Shown: positions 1-7,688, numbered from the stretch's first letter. The stretch: DNA of 11,547 nucleotides from Pseudomonadota bacterium (GCA_023396625.1 JAEWVY010000417.1:1-11547), one strand, 5' to 3'. Translations and numbers: made by a program. The notes: a model not told the origin generated them from the letters alone.

Positions 1-48
1 GTGCAGGTCGTCGGGGGAGGCGGGTTGTCGCGTCAAGTCTTGTGGCAT
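1..48 (-). CDS. metZ: Probable O-succinylhomoserine sulfhydrylase, N-terminal fragment (runs off window)
   Basis: An ATG at 48-46 opens 16 codons that run off the left edge; the peptide ends ...SPDDLH. MetZ proteins of proteobacteria commonly begin with a short variable leader followed by a segment like LHPDTLAVR, and the visible residues fit the part just before it. The gene starts 40 bp after the purF stop on the same strand, and metZ directly follows purF in Pseudomonas and many Burkholderiales. MetZ is a PLP enzyme that makes homocysteine from O-succinylhomoserine and sulfide. No catalytic residue is visible, so the name rests mainly on position. A purine-rich GGAAAA lies about 12 nt before the ATG as a weak ribosome site. 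Confidence 0.5.
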   Translation of the reverse strand, partial: MPQDLTRQPASPDDLH

Positions 49-88
49 GGCGTCTTGGTTTTCCGTGCAGTCGGCGGCAGTCTCGGCG

Positions 89-1594
89 TCACTGGGGCTG
101 CGCATTGGGCAGGGCCAGGCGGGAGGCGTCTTCTTCGCCTTCCTCGGCATGGTCACGGCCCTGATTCAAGCGGGCGATGTCATCGGCCGTGATGTCACCG
201 GTGACGTACACGCCATCGAAGCACGAGGCGTCGAAGCCGGTGATCTGGCGGCTTAGCGAGCCAACCGCGCGCTTGAGGCCTTCGACATCCTGATAGATCA
301 GAGCGTCGCAGCCGATGATCTGGCGGATTTCCTCGACGCTGCGGTCATGGGCAACCAGTTCGTCCGCCGTGGGCATGTCGATGCCGTACACGTTTGGGTA
401 GCGCACGGGTGGCGCGGCACTGGCGAGGAACACCTTGTGGGCGCCGGCATCGCGTGCCATCTGCACGATTTCCTTCGATGTCGTGCCACGGACGATGGAG
501 TCGTCGACCAGCAGCACGTTGCGCCCTTTGAATTCGCTGCCGATGACGTTGAGTTTCTGTCGTACCGACTTCTTGCGCACGGCCTGACCGGGCATGATGA
601 AGGTGCGGCCCACATAGCGGTTCTTGACGAAGCCTTCGCGGTAGGGCAGGCCCAGCAGGTGGGCCAGCTGCGTGGCGCTCGGGCGGCTGGACTCGGGGAT
701 GGGAATCACCACGTCGATTTCGCTCGGGGGCACGGTGGAAATGACGCGCTTGGCCAGTGTTTCGCCAAGGTTCAGGCGTGCCTGGTAGACCGAAATGCCG
801 TCCAGTACGGAGTCGGGTCGCGCCAGATAGACGAACTCGAAGATGCATGGCGACAGCACCGGGTTCGCGGCGCATTGCTGTGTTTGCACATTGCCGTGAA
901 GGTCCACGAACACGGCCTCGCCCGGCGCAATGTCGCGGTCGAACGTGTGCCCTGTGCCTTCGAGCGCCACCGATTCACTGGCGACCACGGTGGTGCCGTC
1001 GGCGCCATGGCCCATGCACAGTGGCCGGATGCCGAACGGGTCCCGGAAGGCCAGCAGACCATGCCCGGCGATCAGCGCGATCACCGCATAGGAGCCCTTC
1101 ACGCGCCGGTGCACCGCGCTGACGGCGGCAAACACATCCTTCGCCTGTAGCGGGAGGCCATGCGTCGCGCGGTCGAGTTCATGGGCGAGCACGTTCAGCA
1201 GAACCTCGGAATCACTTTCGGTGTTGATGTGCCGGTGGTCGGTGTTGAACAATTCCGCCTTCAGCGCCTTGGCGTTGGTCAGGTTGCCGTTGTGGACCAG
1301 CACCACCCCGAACGGTGCGTTGACGTAGAAGGGCTGCGCCTCCTCTTCGCTGAATGCGTTGCCCGCCGTCGGGTAGCGGACTTGGCCCAGGCCATTGTGG
1401 CCTGGCAGGGAGCGCATGTTGCGCGTGCGAAACACATCGCGCACCATGCCCTTGGCCTTGTGCATGAAAAACTTGCGATCGAGCTGAGTGACGATGCCGG
1501 CTGCGTCTTGGCCCCGGTGCTGCAAGAGCAGCAGGGCGTCGTAAATCAGCTGGTTGACGGGCGCGTTGCTGACAACGCCGACGATTCCACACAT
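89..1594 (-). CDS. purF: Amidophosphoribosyltransferase (glutamine PRPP amidotransferase)
   Basis: First committed enzyme of de novo purine synthesis: it transfers ammonia from glutamine to PRPP to give phosphoribosylamine. The 501-residue length matches E. coli PurF (about 505). The start at 1594 is chosen over a TTG four codons upstream because it places Cys2 directly after Met, giving the N-terminal nucleophile CGIVGVV after Met removal. The glutaminase half shows QHRGQDAAGI (25-34), RYPT (73-76), HNGNLTN (101-107) and ESDSEVLLN (126-134). The phosphoribosyltransferase half shows ESSRPSA (301-307), the flexible-loop segment KNRYVGRTFIMP (about 324-335) and the PRPP loop VLLVDDSIVRGTTS (360-373). 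All key residues are present, so it should be active. It follows cvpA by 64 bp, the E. coli arrangement. There is no terminator before the next gene, so co-transcription with metZ is likely. Confidence 0.97.
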   Translation of the reverse strand: MCGIVGVVSNAPVNQLIYDALLLLQHRGQDAAGIVTQLDRKFFMHKAKGMVRDVFRTRNMRSLPGHNGLGQVRYPTAGNAFSEEEAQPFYVNAPFGVVLVHNGNLTNAKALKAELFNTDHRHINTESDSEVLLNVLAHELDRATHGLPLQAKDVFAAVSAVHRRVKGSYAVIALIAGHGLLAFRDPFGIRPLCMGHGADGTTVVASESVALEGTGHTFDRDIAPGEAVFVDLHGNVQTQQCAANPVLSPCIFEFVYLARPDSVLDGISVYQARLNLGETLAKRVISTVPPSEIDVVIPIPESSRPSATQLAHLLGLPYREGFVKNRYVGRTFIMPGQAVRKKSVRQKLNVIGSEFKGRNVLLVDDSIVRGTTSKEIVQMARDAGAHKVFLASAAPPVRYPNVYGIDMPTADELVAHDRSVEEIRQIIGCDALIYQDVEGLKRAVGSLSRQITGFDASCFDGVYVTGDITADDIARLNQGRDHAEEGEEDASRLALPNAQPQ

Positions 1595-1658
1595 GGTTCC
1601 ATCCAATCAGACCCGGAGCCGGCACCCGCGGTGCAGCAGTCCGTGCCAAAGCAAAAAT

Positions 1659-2147
1659 CTACGCGGGCAGATAGGCCCCGAATGCTGTGGGCAGCAGCGG
1701 CTTGAGCCCTTGCAGTGCGGCCCCCACCCATTGCGCGCTGGCGGAGCTCCGCCAGTCCGTGCTGGTGCCAAGGGGCGTCATGTTCATCACCACGCCGAAG
1801 GCCAGGATCAGCACGACGCCGCGGACCAACCCGAACGTCGCGCCGAGCACCCGATCGACCGGCCGCAGGCCAGCGGCGCGAACCAGCCGGCGAATGACCG
1901 ACGCGCACAAACCGGCAGCGAACGCGCCGCCGACAAAGATCAGCACGAACGCCGCGGCATGGCGCACTGGCTCGCTCAAGCCTCCCAGAGGCAGGCGCGG
2001 TGCCACATCGGGCGCCCACCATTGCGCGAAAACAAAAGCCACCACCCAGCCGGCCAAGAGCATCAGTTCGTACATCAGGCCGCGCCACACGCCCAACAGC
2101 AGGGACGCGCCAAGCACGGCCAGCAAGATCCAGTCGACGCCCGTCAT
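1659..2147 (-). CDS. cvpA: CvpA family inner-membrane protein
   Basis: A 162-residue, very hydrophobic protein with four likely membrane spans at about 5-20, 26-43, 64-84 and 103-121. The conserved CvpA signature GLRPVDRVLGATFGLVRGV spans about 93-111, between spans three and four. E. coli CvpA was named for colicin V production and later tied to envelope stress and bile tolerance; its biochemical activity is not settled. The gene lies 12 bp after the dedD-like gene and before purF, as in E. coli, which is strong support for the name. It ends in a TAG codon, which matters for judging the in-frame TAG codons further right: TAG is a working stop in this genome. Confidence 0.93.
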   Translation of the reverse strand: MTGVDWILLAVLGASLLLGVWRGLMYELMLLAGWVVAFVFAQWWAPDVAPRLPLGGLSEPVRHAAAFVLIFVGGAFAAGLCASVIRRLVRAAGLRPVDRVLGATFGLVRGVVLILAFGVVMNMTPLGTSTDWRSSASAQWVGAALQGLKPLLPTAFGAYLPA

Positions 2148-2159
2148 GGTTGCACGCGC

Positions 2160-3011
2160 TCACAGCGTCAGAATGGCGGCGGGCAGATCCAGGGCCCGGA
2201 TCTTCGCGGCGGCCTTGTCCGCCTCGGCGCGATGGGCATACGGTCCGACCCGGACGCGGATGCGTTTGCCGTCGGCGGTTTCCACCACCTGGGTGTAGGT
2301 CACCAGTCCAGCCTTCTCGACTTTCAGCCGGGTTTCCCGTGCCTTGCCGGCATCGGCGAAGGCGCCGATCTGCACGATGAAGCGCTCAGCCGACGCCGGA
2401 GCCGCCGCCGTTTTCGGGGCGTCTTTGCCCTCCAGCAGCGCGCGGGCGCGGCTGCCGTCATCGGCTGCCGGCGTGGTGCCGCCGGAGGCAGGCTTGGCGG
2501 CCGGCGTTGTGGACGCTCTTGTTTTTGTAGTGTCAGATGAATTACTGGCGCTGGGAATGGCCTCTTTTTTCTCGGATTTCGAGGGCATGATCTCTTCGCG
2601 GGTGTTCAGGCTGGCTCGGGCATTCACTGTGCCTCTGGCACCGTTGCCCTCGGCCGTGGGGGTGGTTTTCGCGAGACCCTGCGACACGGTGGCCGTTGCA
2701 CTGGACTGGGCCGACGATGGCGGCGTGGTGGAACTGGCCGCGCCAGTCGCCGTGGAGGAGGGCGCGGGGAGTGCCAGCGGGGCGACCTTGTTGCGGTCGG
2801 GAATCACGATCGACACATCGACCGCCACAGGGCGAGGCTGTGTGTCGAATACCAGCGGAAACCCGATGATCGCCACGAGCACCAGCACCGCGGCACCGAT
2901 CAGCCGGTGGCGGGCGCGGCGGCGCAGCACATCCACACTCTCGACCGGTGGAGACTGCTGGGCCTTGTCCGGCGACTTGAAGCCGGGAATCTGGAACTTG
3001 AAAAAGGCCAT
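2160..3011 (-). CDS. dedD: SPOR-domain membrane protein, DedD-like
   Basis: A 283-residue bitopic protein: a short basic cytoplasmic segment (RRRARHR near 30-36), one membrane span at about 37-55, a long low-complexity periplasmic linker rich in Ala, Ser, Thr and Pro (about 76-205), and a C-terminal SPOR domain (210-283) opening with FIVQIGAFAD and containing RIRVRVGPY. SPOR domains bind peptidoglycan strands stripped of stem peptides at the division septum, and DedD is an accessory cell-division protein in E. coli. The layout TM, linker, SPOR is exactly that of DedD, and so is the position between folC and cvpA. The linker is poorly conserved in this family, so identity rests on architecture and synteny. 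Gaps of 11 and 12 bp to its neighbours imply an operon. Confidence 0.9.
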   Translation of the reverse strand: MAFFKFQIPGFKSPDKAQQSPPVESVDVLRRRARHRLIGAAVLVLVAIIGFPLVFDTQPRPVAVDVSIVIPDRNKVAPLALPAPSSTATGAASSTTPPSSAQSSATATVSQGLAKTTPTAEGNGARGTVNARASLNTREEIMPSKSEKKEAIPSASNSSDTTKTRASTTPAAKPASGGTTPAADDGSRARALLEGKDAPKTAAAPASAERFIVQIGAFADAGKARETRLKVEKAGLVTYTQVVETADGKRIRVRVGPYAHRAEADKAAAKIRALDLPAAILTL

Positions 3012-3022
3012 GACGTGCGGGC

Positions 3023-4324
3023 TCAGGCGTTCAGGTGCTTGGCGTTGAGACGCGGAATGCCATGATGCAGAACGCCCCCTACGGTGTAAAACGAACCGAA
3101 GACGAGAATTCTATCAGCGGGGTCCGCCGCGGCGACGGCTGCCGCGAGCGCTGTTTCGGGGGTGTCGTGGGTGCTGACGGGCACATCGCGATGACTTGGC
3201 GCCGATTGCCAGCGAGCGAGCAGTTCCGTGGCGCTGGCGGCGCGTGGCGTGGGCAGGCTGGTGAAGTACCAGCGGTCCACAAGCGGTGCGAGACGAGTCA
3301 GCATGGGGGTCAAGTCCTTGTCTGCCATGGCGCCGAAAACGGCATGTGTGGCGGGGTAGTAGCCCATGGCGTCGAGGTTCACCGCCAGCGCGGCCACCGC
3401 GTGCGGGTTGTGCGCCATGTCCAGCACCAGCGTAGGCTGGCCGGGGACGATCTGGAAGCGCCCGGTCAGGGCGACCATGGCCAGCCCATTGCGCACGGCC
3501 TGCGCGGTGACGGGCAGGCGTGCCCGCAGCGCTTCGAGCGCCGCCAGCACGCCCGAGGCGTTGACCAACTGGTTGGCCCCGCGCAGGGCAGGGTAGGCTA
3601 GGCCGGCGTGGCGGCGGCCACGCCCAGTCCAGGCCCATTGTTGCCGGTCGCCAGTGAAGTGGAAGTCCCGCCCGAGAAGCCAGGGATCGGCGCCAATCTC
3701 CAGCGCGCGGTCGAGCACGCTACGGGGTGGCACGGGGTCGCTCACGATGGCGGGCTTCCCGGTGCGCAGGATGCCGGCCTTCTCCCGGCCGATGCTTTCC
3801 CTGTCCGGCCCGAGCAACTCGGTGTGATCCAGGTCGACGCTGGTGATGACGGCGCAGTCGGTGTCGATGACGTTCACTGCGTCGAGCCGGCCGCCGAGGC
3901 CGACTTCCAGAATGGCCACGTCCAGACCCGCCTGCGCCATCCGGTCCAGGATCGCCAGCGTAGTGAACTCGAAATAGCTCAGGGTGATATCACCCCGTGC
4001 CGCCTCCACGCGCTCGAAGTGGGGGAGCAGGCTCGCCGCGTCGACAGCATCGCCTCGCAGGCGGCAGCGTTCCTCGAAATGCACCAGATGCGGCGAGGTG
4101 TACACACCGGTGCGGTAGCCGGCCTGAAGCAAAATGGCCTCGAGCATCGCGCAGGTGGACCCTTTGCCGTTGGTGCCCGCGACCGTGATGACCGGGCACT
4201 CGAATCGCAGCGCCATGCGGTGCGCCACGGCGCGGACCCGATCGAGCCCCAGGTCGATGGACTTGGGATGCAGCTGCTCGCAATAGGCCAGCCAGTCGGA
4301 AAGTGTCTGAGGTTGGGTTTTCAT
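3023..4324 (-). CDS. folC: Bifunctional dihydrofolate synthase / folylpolyglutamate synthase
   Basis: A Mur-ligase-type ATP-dependent enzyme that adds glutamate to dihydropteroate and then to folates in the cytoplasm. The 433-residue length is usual. Visible motifs are the P-loop GTNGKGS (50-56), TSPHL (76-80), EVGLGGRLDAVN (140-151), the DHTELLG segment (166-172), EKAGI (181-185, containing the lysine that is normally carbamylated) and LDMAHNPHA in the C-terminal glutamate-binding half. The ATG at 4324 is chosen because the protein then opens with the family's usual ...LSDWLAYCEQLHPKSIDLGLDRV about 40 residues before the P-loop. The frame stays open for about 200 codons upstream, but that stretch is antisense to the yffB-like gene and does not look like protein. 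It is the first gene of the minus-strand operon in this window; accD, which precedes folC in E. coli, is not there. Confidence 0.96.
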   Translation of the reverse strand: MKTQPQTLSDWLAYCEQLHPKSIDLGLDRVRAVAHRMALRFECPVITVAGTNGKGSTCAMLEAILLQAGYRTGVYTSPHLVHFEERCRLRGDAVDAASLLPHFERVEAARGDITLSYFEFTTLAILDRMAQAGLDVAILEVGLGGRLDAVNVIDTDCAVITSVDLDHTELLGPDRESIGREKAGILRTGKPAIVSDPVPPRSVLDRALEIGADPWLLGRDFHFTGDRQQWAWTGRGRRHAGLAYPALRGANQLVNASGVLAALEALRARLPVTAQAVRNGLAMVALTGRFQIVPGQPTLVLDMAHNPHAVAALAVNLDAMGYYPATHAVFGAMADKDLTPMLTRLAPLVDRWYFTSLPTPRAASATELLARWQSAPSHRDVPVSTHDTPETALAAAVAAADPADRILVFGSFYTVGGVLHHGIPRLNAKHLNA

Positions 4325-4579
4325 GGGCGCTTTGATTGTCGCCGAGCGCGGGCCAGGGCACCCACCCGGCAGGCGGGCGTGCTTTTCCGGAGCTGGCACG
4401 ACCTCGCTGAACCGAGTAACCCTCCAGTCCATGGCCTCGTTTTCCGTGACAAGTTGCAGGCGGGGGAATACAGTCGCGTGGGGCCCATGGCGGTGGGAAG
4501 CAAACGCTTCCTGCAGATTCCAGCCGGGCAGGCCCGCGACAACCGCGCGGCCCTGAATGAAGAGTGGAGGAAATGAACC
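4325..4579. promoter_or_regulatory. Divergent intergenic region between folC and the yffB-like gene
   Basis: This 255-bp gap separates two genes transcribed away from each other, so it must hold at least one promoter for the folC-dedD-cvpA-purF operon and probably one for the plus-strand genes. I could not pick out a convincing -35/-10 pair on either strand; the region is GC-rich. The only clear signal is a ribosome-binding site GGAGG at 4566-4570, nine bases before the plus-strand ATG at 4580. No tRNA, repeat or small gene was seen. Confidence 0.4.
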
Positions 4580-4975
4580 ATGAGCGCTGTCGTCGTCACC
4601 CTGTACGGCCTTCCCAACTGTGACACGGTCAAGAAGGCCCGGGCCTGGCTGGCCGATGCGGGGGTGGTGGTCCATTTCCACGACTTCAAGAAGCAGGGGG
4701 TGCCGCAGGACCGGCTCGACACGTGGATGGCCGCAGCGGGGTGGGAAGTGCTGCTCAACCGCAGGGGAACGACCTGGCGCCGGCTCGATGCCTCGGCCCA
4801 GGCCGGCGCCAGCGACGAGGCGGGCGCCCGTGCATTGTTTCTTGCCCAGCCCAGTGTGATCAAGCGGCCAGTGGTCGAGTGGGGACTGCGCGGGCACGTC
4901 ACCGTGGGGTTCGACGCACAAACTTTTACGACGGCTTTACGTGCCGTGCAAACACGGGCGGGACGTCCCGCCTAG
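4580..4975 (+). CDS. Spx/ArsC-family reductase of the YffB type
   Basis: A 131-residue thioredoxin-fold protein. It opens with VTLYGLPNCDTVKKARAWL, the ArsC/YffB signature with a single cysteine at position 14. HDFKKQGV follows near 34-41, then LLNRRGTTWRRL near 58-69 and PSVIKRPVVEW near 92-102; the RP pair is typical of this family. YffB proteins resemble glutathione-dependent arsenate reductases, but their true substrate is unknown. No arsenic resistance genes are nearby, so arsenate reduction should not be assumed. The start has an excellent GGAGG ribosome site nine bases upstream. The gene is divergent from folC and ends 44 bp before the glycine-zipper gene; the last codons contain a perfect 16-bp palindrome. 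It terminates with TAG. Confidence 0.88.
   Translation: MSAVVVTLYGLPNCDTVKKARAWLADAGVVVHFHDFKKQGVPQDRLDTWMAAAGWEVLLNRRGTTWRRLDASAQAGASDEAGARALFLAQPSVIKRPVVEWGLRGHVTVGFDAQTFTTALRAVQTRAGRPA
4957..4972. repeat. Perfect 16-bp GC-rich palindrome at the end of the yffB-like gene
   Basis: The sequence GGCGGGACGTCCCGCC reads identically on both strands, centred between 4964 and 4965. It occupies the last codons of the yffB-like gene, directly before its TAG stop, and ends 47 bases before the ATG of the glycine-zipper gene. There is no following T run, so it is not a typical intrinsic terminator. It could act as a protein-binding operator for the downstream gene or as an mRNA hairpin; neither is shown by the sequence. 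Confidence 0.5.
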
Positions 4976-5019
4976 ACTGCCGTCATGCGTTCCGGGCAGG
5001 CGCCCGCAGGAGATCGACG

Positions 5020-5745
5020 ATGAACAAATGGATGGCATTGGGTCTGGCCGCAGTGGCTGGCGTGGCGATGGCCGATGACACCGCTCGCGTGCTTTCCTGT
5101 ACCCCTGTGGTGCAGCAGGTGCCCGTGGCGCGCCAGGTCTGCACGACGCAGCCGGTGGCAGTGGCGCCGCAGCGCACGGGTGCCGGAGCCCTGATGGGGG
5201 CGCTGGCCGGTGGCGCCATGGGCAATGCCGTGGGCGGCGGCAGCGGCCGTGCGGCAGCTACGCTGATCGGTGTGCTGGGGGGTGCCATGATTGGCGACCA
5301 GATCGAGGGGGGTGGCGCCGCGCAAATACAGAACGTGCAGCAATGCAGCACCCAGACCATGTACGAAGAGCGTGTGGTCGCGTGGAACGTGGTGTACGAA
5401 TACGGCGGGCAGCAGCATTCGGTGCAGATGGAACGCGACCCGGGGCCGACCCTCGAACTGCGGATTGCGCCGGTGGGCGCGATGCCCGCCACCGGCAATG
5501 CGCCGGATCATGCGGTCGCGGGATATGCCGGCGCAACCTATGCCACTGCTGTCGAGGCCCCGCCAGCCTATGGCCAGCCGGCATACGTCCAACCGGCCTA
5601 TGCCGCCCCCGTGGTGGTGAATACGCCACCGGTGGTTGCGGCTTATCCGCCTGCGTCCTACTTCCCACCCATCAACTTGTCGCTGAATCTGGGTTATACG
5701 GCGGTTCGAGGCGGCTATCGCGGCCACCACGGGTATTGGCGCTGA
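5020..5745 (+). CDS. Exported glycine-zipper 2TM-domain protein
   Basis: A 241-residue protein with a Sec signal peptide (MNKWMALGLAAVAGVAMA, likely cleaved after residue 18). There is no lipobox cysteine at the cleavage site. Residues 54-98 form a glycine zipper: two hydrophobic segments with small residues at every fourth position (GALMGALAGGAMGNAVGGG, then LIGVLGGAMIGDQIEG), as in SlyB and the rickettsial 17-kDa antigen family, which sit in the outer membrane or envelope. The C-terminal third is rich in Tyr, Pro and Ala with short repeats of the form PAYGQPAYVQPAY, and ends in a Gly/His/Tyr-rich tail. The start has AGGAG at 5008-5012, seven bases upstream. Its role is probably structural in the envelope; no partner is visible. 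Confidence 0.85.
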   Translation: MNKWMALGLAAVAGVAMADDTARVLSCTPVVQQVPVARQVCTTQPVAVAPQRTGAGALMGALAGGAMGNAVGGGSGRAAATLIGVLGGAMIGDQIEGGGAAQIQNVQQCSTQTMYEERVVAWNVVYEYGGQQHSVQMERDPGPTLELRIAPVGAMPATGNAPDHAVAGYAGATYATAVEAPPAYGQPAYVQPAYAAPVVVNTPPVVAAYPPASYFPPINLSLNLGYTAVRGGYRGHHGYWR

Positions 5746-5798
5746 GCCGCCCGGGGCGTCGTGCTGCGCCCGATGGGGGGCAGCGCCGGGGCGTGGCT

Positions 5799-5823
5799 TA
5801 AAATGCCCGGCTCATTCTGAGCC
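5799..5823 (+). promoter_or_regulatory. TAAAAT box followed by a short hairpin, upstream of ppnP
   Basis: Within the 198-bp gap between the glycine-zipper gene and ppnP there is a -10-like TAAAAT (5799-5804). Five bases later comes a perfect inverted repeat GGCTCA-TTC-TGAGCC (5809-5823) that could form a six-pair hairpin. No good -35 box lies 16-18 bases upstream, so the promoter call is weak. If it is real, the transcript would begin near the hairpin and carry a leader of about 130 bases before the ppnP start codon. Confidence 0.25.
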
Positions 5824-5943
5824 ACCCTCGCGCATGCCGCGTTCAACAGAGGCGTGAGTGTCCGGTACTCCGCGCTTGGCGGGGGTTCGGTCCTCTCGTG
5901 GCTTGGCCTGTCACGACCCATTCCTCCAGGAAAACACGTACCC

Positions 5944-6261
5944 ATGAGTACTGACAAGATCGACGGCGTCACTGTCAACACGCAGGCCGGCGTGTATTTC
6001 GATGGCAAATGCGTGAGCCACGGCATCACCTTCCCCGACGGGACGAAGAAATCGGTGGGTGTGATCTTGCCCGCCACGCTGACCTTCAACACCGGCGCGC
6101 CCGAGATCATGGAATGCGTGGCCGGCAGCTGCGAATACAAGCTCAAGGGCAGCGACGCCTGGGTCAAGTCCAGCGCGGGCGAGAAGTTCAACGTGCCGGG
6201 CAATTCGTCCTTTGACATTCGCGTCACGGAGCCCTACCACTACATCTGCCACTTCGGCTGA
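5944..6261 (+). CDS. ppnP: Pyrimidine/purine nucleoside phosphorylase (PpnP, former UPF0345/DUF1255)
   Basis: A 105-residue small cupin-like protein, slightly longer than E. coli PpnP/YaiE (94). It catalyses phosphorolysis of many nucleosides to free base and ribose-1-phosphate and acts as a homodimer. The sequence shows the family's strongly conserved core: VYFDGKCVSHGITFPDGT near 18-35, KSVGVILPATLTFNTGAPEIMECVAG near 37-62, and the ending RVTEPYHYICHFG. The ATG at 5944 is chosen because it gives the usual MSTDKIDGVTVNTQA start and has AGGA at 5928-5931; a GTG at 5854 in frame adds residues that do not look like protein. It stands alone between two hairpin-bearing gaps. Confidence 0.95.
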   Translation: MSTDKIDGVTVNTQAGVYFDGKCVSHGITFPDGTKKSVGVILPATLTFNTGAPEIMECVAGSCEYKLKGSDAWVKSSAGEKFNVPGNSSFDIRVTEPYHYICHFG

Positions 6262-6291
6262 CCTGGCGGGCCCCAGGCAAATCCTTTTTTT
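6262..6291 (+). terminator. Weak intrinsic terminator after ppnP
   Basis: CCTGG (6262-6266) and CCAGG (6273-6277) can pair around a six-base loop, starting right after the ppnP stop. A run of seven T follows at 6285-6291, but seven bases separate stem and T run, so termination would be inefficient. The T run is also the left end of the repeat before argG. Confidence 0.3.
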
Positions 6292-6334
6292 ATAGCTGCC
6301 TGCGCAGTAATGGCGCTGGCTACAGGCAAAAAAA
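6285..6334. repeat. Imperfect inverted repeat with T7 and A7 ends, Comamonadaceae-type intergenic element
   Basis: The 50-bp stretch begins with seven T (6285-6291) and ends with seven A (6328-6334). Between them are TATAGCTGCCTGCGC and GCGCTGGCTACAGGC, which are partly complementary (TAGC and GCGC pair, with bulges). From memory, intergenic elements with TATAGCTGCTTGCGC followed by GCGCTAG are widespread in Acidovorax and related genera; this copy looks like a diverged member. It ends one base before the argG ATG, so the argG ribosome site (AGG at 6324-6326) lies inside it. Confidence 0.55.
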
Positions 6335-6335
6335 C

Positions 6336-7667
6336 ATGTCCAACACCATCCTGCAAAACCTCCCGCTCGGCCAGAAGGTCGGCATCGCCTTTTCCGGCGG
6401 CCTGGACACCAGCGCCGCCTTGCTGTGGATGAAGAAGAAGGGCGCTTTGCCCTACGCCTACACCGCCAACCTGGGCCAGCCCGACGAGGCCGACTACGAC
6501 GCCATTCCCAAGAAGGCCATGGAATACGGCGCCATCAAGGCCACGCTGGTGGACTGCCGCCCGCAACTGGCCGCCGAAGGCATTGCCGCGCTGCAAAGCG
6601 GCGCCTTCCACATCACCACCGCCGGCCAGACCTACTTCAACACCACGCCGCTGGGCCGCGCCGTGACCGGCACCATGCTGGTCAGCGCCATGAAGGAAGA
6701 CGATGTGAACATCTGGGGCGACGGCTCCACCTTCAAGGGCAACGACATCGAGCGCTTCTACCGCTACGGCCTGTTGGTGAACCCCGCGCTGAAGATCTAC
6801 AAGCCCTGGCTGGACCAGACCTTCATCGACGAGCTGGGCGGCCGCGCCGAGATGAGCGCCTTCATCACCGCCAACGGCTTTGGCTACAAGATGAGCGCCG
6901 AGAAGGCCTACAGCACCGACAGCAACATGCTGGGCGCCACGCACGAAGCCAAGGACCTGGAGTTCCTGAACAGCGGCATCAAGATCGTGAACCCCATCAT
7001 GGGCGTGCCCTTCTGGCGCGAAGATTGCCAGATCAAGGCCGAAGAAGTGAGCGTGACCTTTGAAGAAGGCCGCCCCGTCGCCCTGAACGGCGTGCAGTAC
7101 CCCGACCTGGTGAGCCTGATCCTGAAGGCCAACGAGATTGGCGGACGCCACGGCCTGGGTATGAGCGACCAGATCGAAAACCGCATCATCGAAGCCAAGA
7201 GCCGCGGCATCTACGAAGCCCCCGGACTGGCCCTGCTGTTTATCGCCTACGAGCGCCTGGTGACCGGCATCCACAACGAAGACACCATCGAGCAATACCG
7301 CGACAACGGCCGCAAGCTGGGTCGCCTGCTGTACCAGGGCCGCTGGTTCGACAGCCAGGCCATCATGCTGCGCGAAACCGCCCAGCGCTGGGTGGCCAGG
7401 GCCATCACCGGCACCGTCACCCTGGAACTGCGCCGCGGCAACGACTACTCGCTGCTCAACACGGAGTCCCCCAACCTGACCTACGCACCCGAGCGCCTGA
7501 GCATGGAGAAGGTGGAAGACGCGCCCTTCACCCCGCTGGACCGCATCGGCCAACTGACCATGCGCAACCTGGACATCACCGACACCCGCGCCAAGCTGGG
7601 CATCTACAGCAAAGCCGGGTTGCTGGAGTTGGGCAAGGGGGATGACTTTTTGAAGTTGGGGAAGTAA
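6336..7667 (+). CDS. argG: Argininosuccinate synthase
   Basis: Joins citrulline and aspartate with ATP to form argininosuccinate, the penultimate step of arginine synthesis, in the cytoplasm. The 443-residue length and sequence are of the long E. coli type (447). The PP-loop AFSGGLDTS is at 18-26, followed by ANLGQPDEADYDAIPKKA. Further on are TAGQTYFNTTPLGR, the WGDGSTFKGNDIERFYRYG segment near 128-146, and EKAYSTDSNMLGATHEAKDLE near 188-208, all hallmarks of ArgG. No residue I would expect is missing. Codons are strongly biased to C/G-ending forms, more than in the genes to the right. Its only ribosome signal is a weak AGG ten bases upstream, within the preceding repeat. It ends in a strong terminator, so it is probably a monocistronic unit. 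Confidence 0.98.
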   Translation: MSNTILQNLPLGQKVGIAFSGGLDTSAALLWMKKKGALPYAYTANLGQPDEADYDAIPKKAMEYGAIKATLVDCRPQLAAEGIAALQSGAFHITTAGQTYFNTTPLGRAVTGTMLVSAMKEDDVNIWGDGSTFKGNDIERFYRYGLLVNPALKIYKPWLDQTFIDELGGRAEMSAFITANGFGYKMSAEKAYSTDSNMLGATHEAKDLEFLNSGIKIVNPIMGVPFWREDCQIKAEEVSVTFEEGRPVALNGVQYPDLVSLILKANEIGGRHGLGMSDQIENRIIEAKSRGIYEAPGLALLFIAYERLVTGIHNEDTIEQYRDNGRKLGRLLYQGRWFDSQAIMLRETAQRWVARAITGTVTLELRRGNDYSLLNTESPNLTYAPERLSMEKVEDAPFTPLDRIGQLTMRNLDITDTRAKLGIYSKAGLLELGKGDDFLKLGK

Positions 7668-7688
7668 GCCGACTCGGCCCCAAAAACC

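Noticed and set aside
347..1150. Long plus-strand open frames opposite purF and folC
   Set aside because: They are shadows of high-GC genes with clear motifs on the other strand.
4325..4921. Open frame extending folC upstream by about 200 codons
   Set aside because: It runs antisense to the well-supported yffB-like gene, and its residues do not look like a domain; folC starts normally at 4324.
5854..5943. GTG start extending PpnP by 30 residues
   Set aside because: The extra residues are not family-like, and ATG 5944 gives the standard MSTDKIDG start with an AGGA site.
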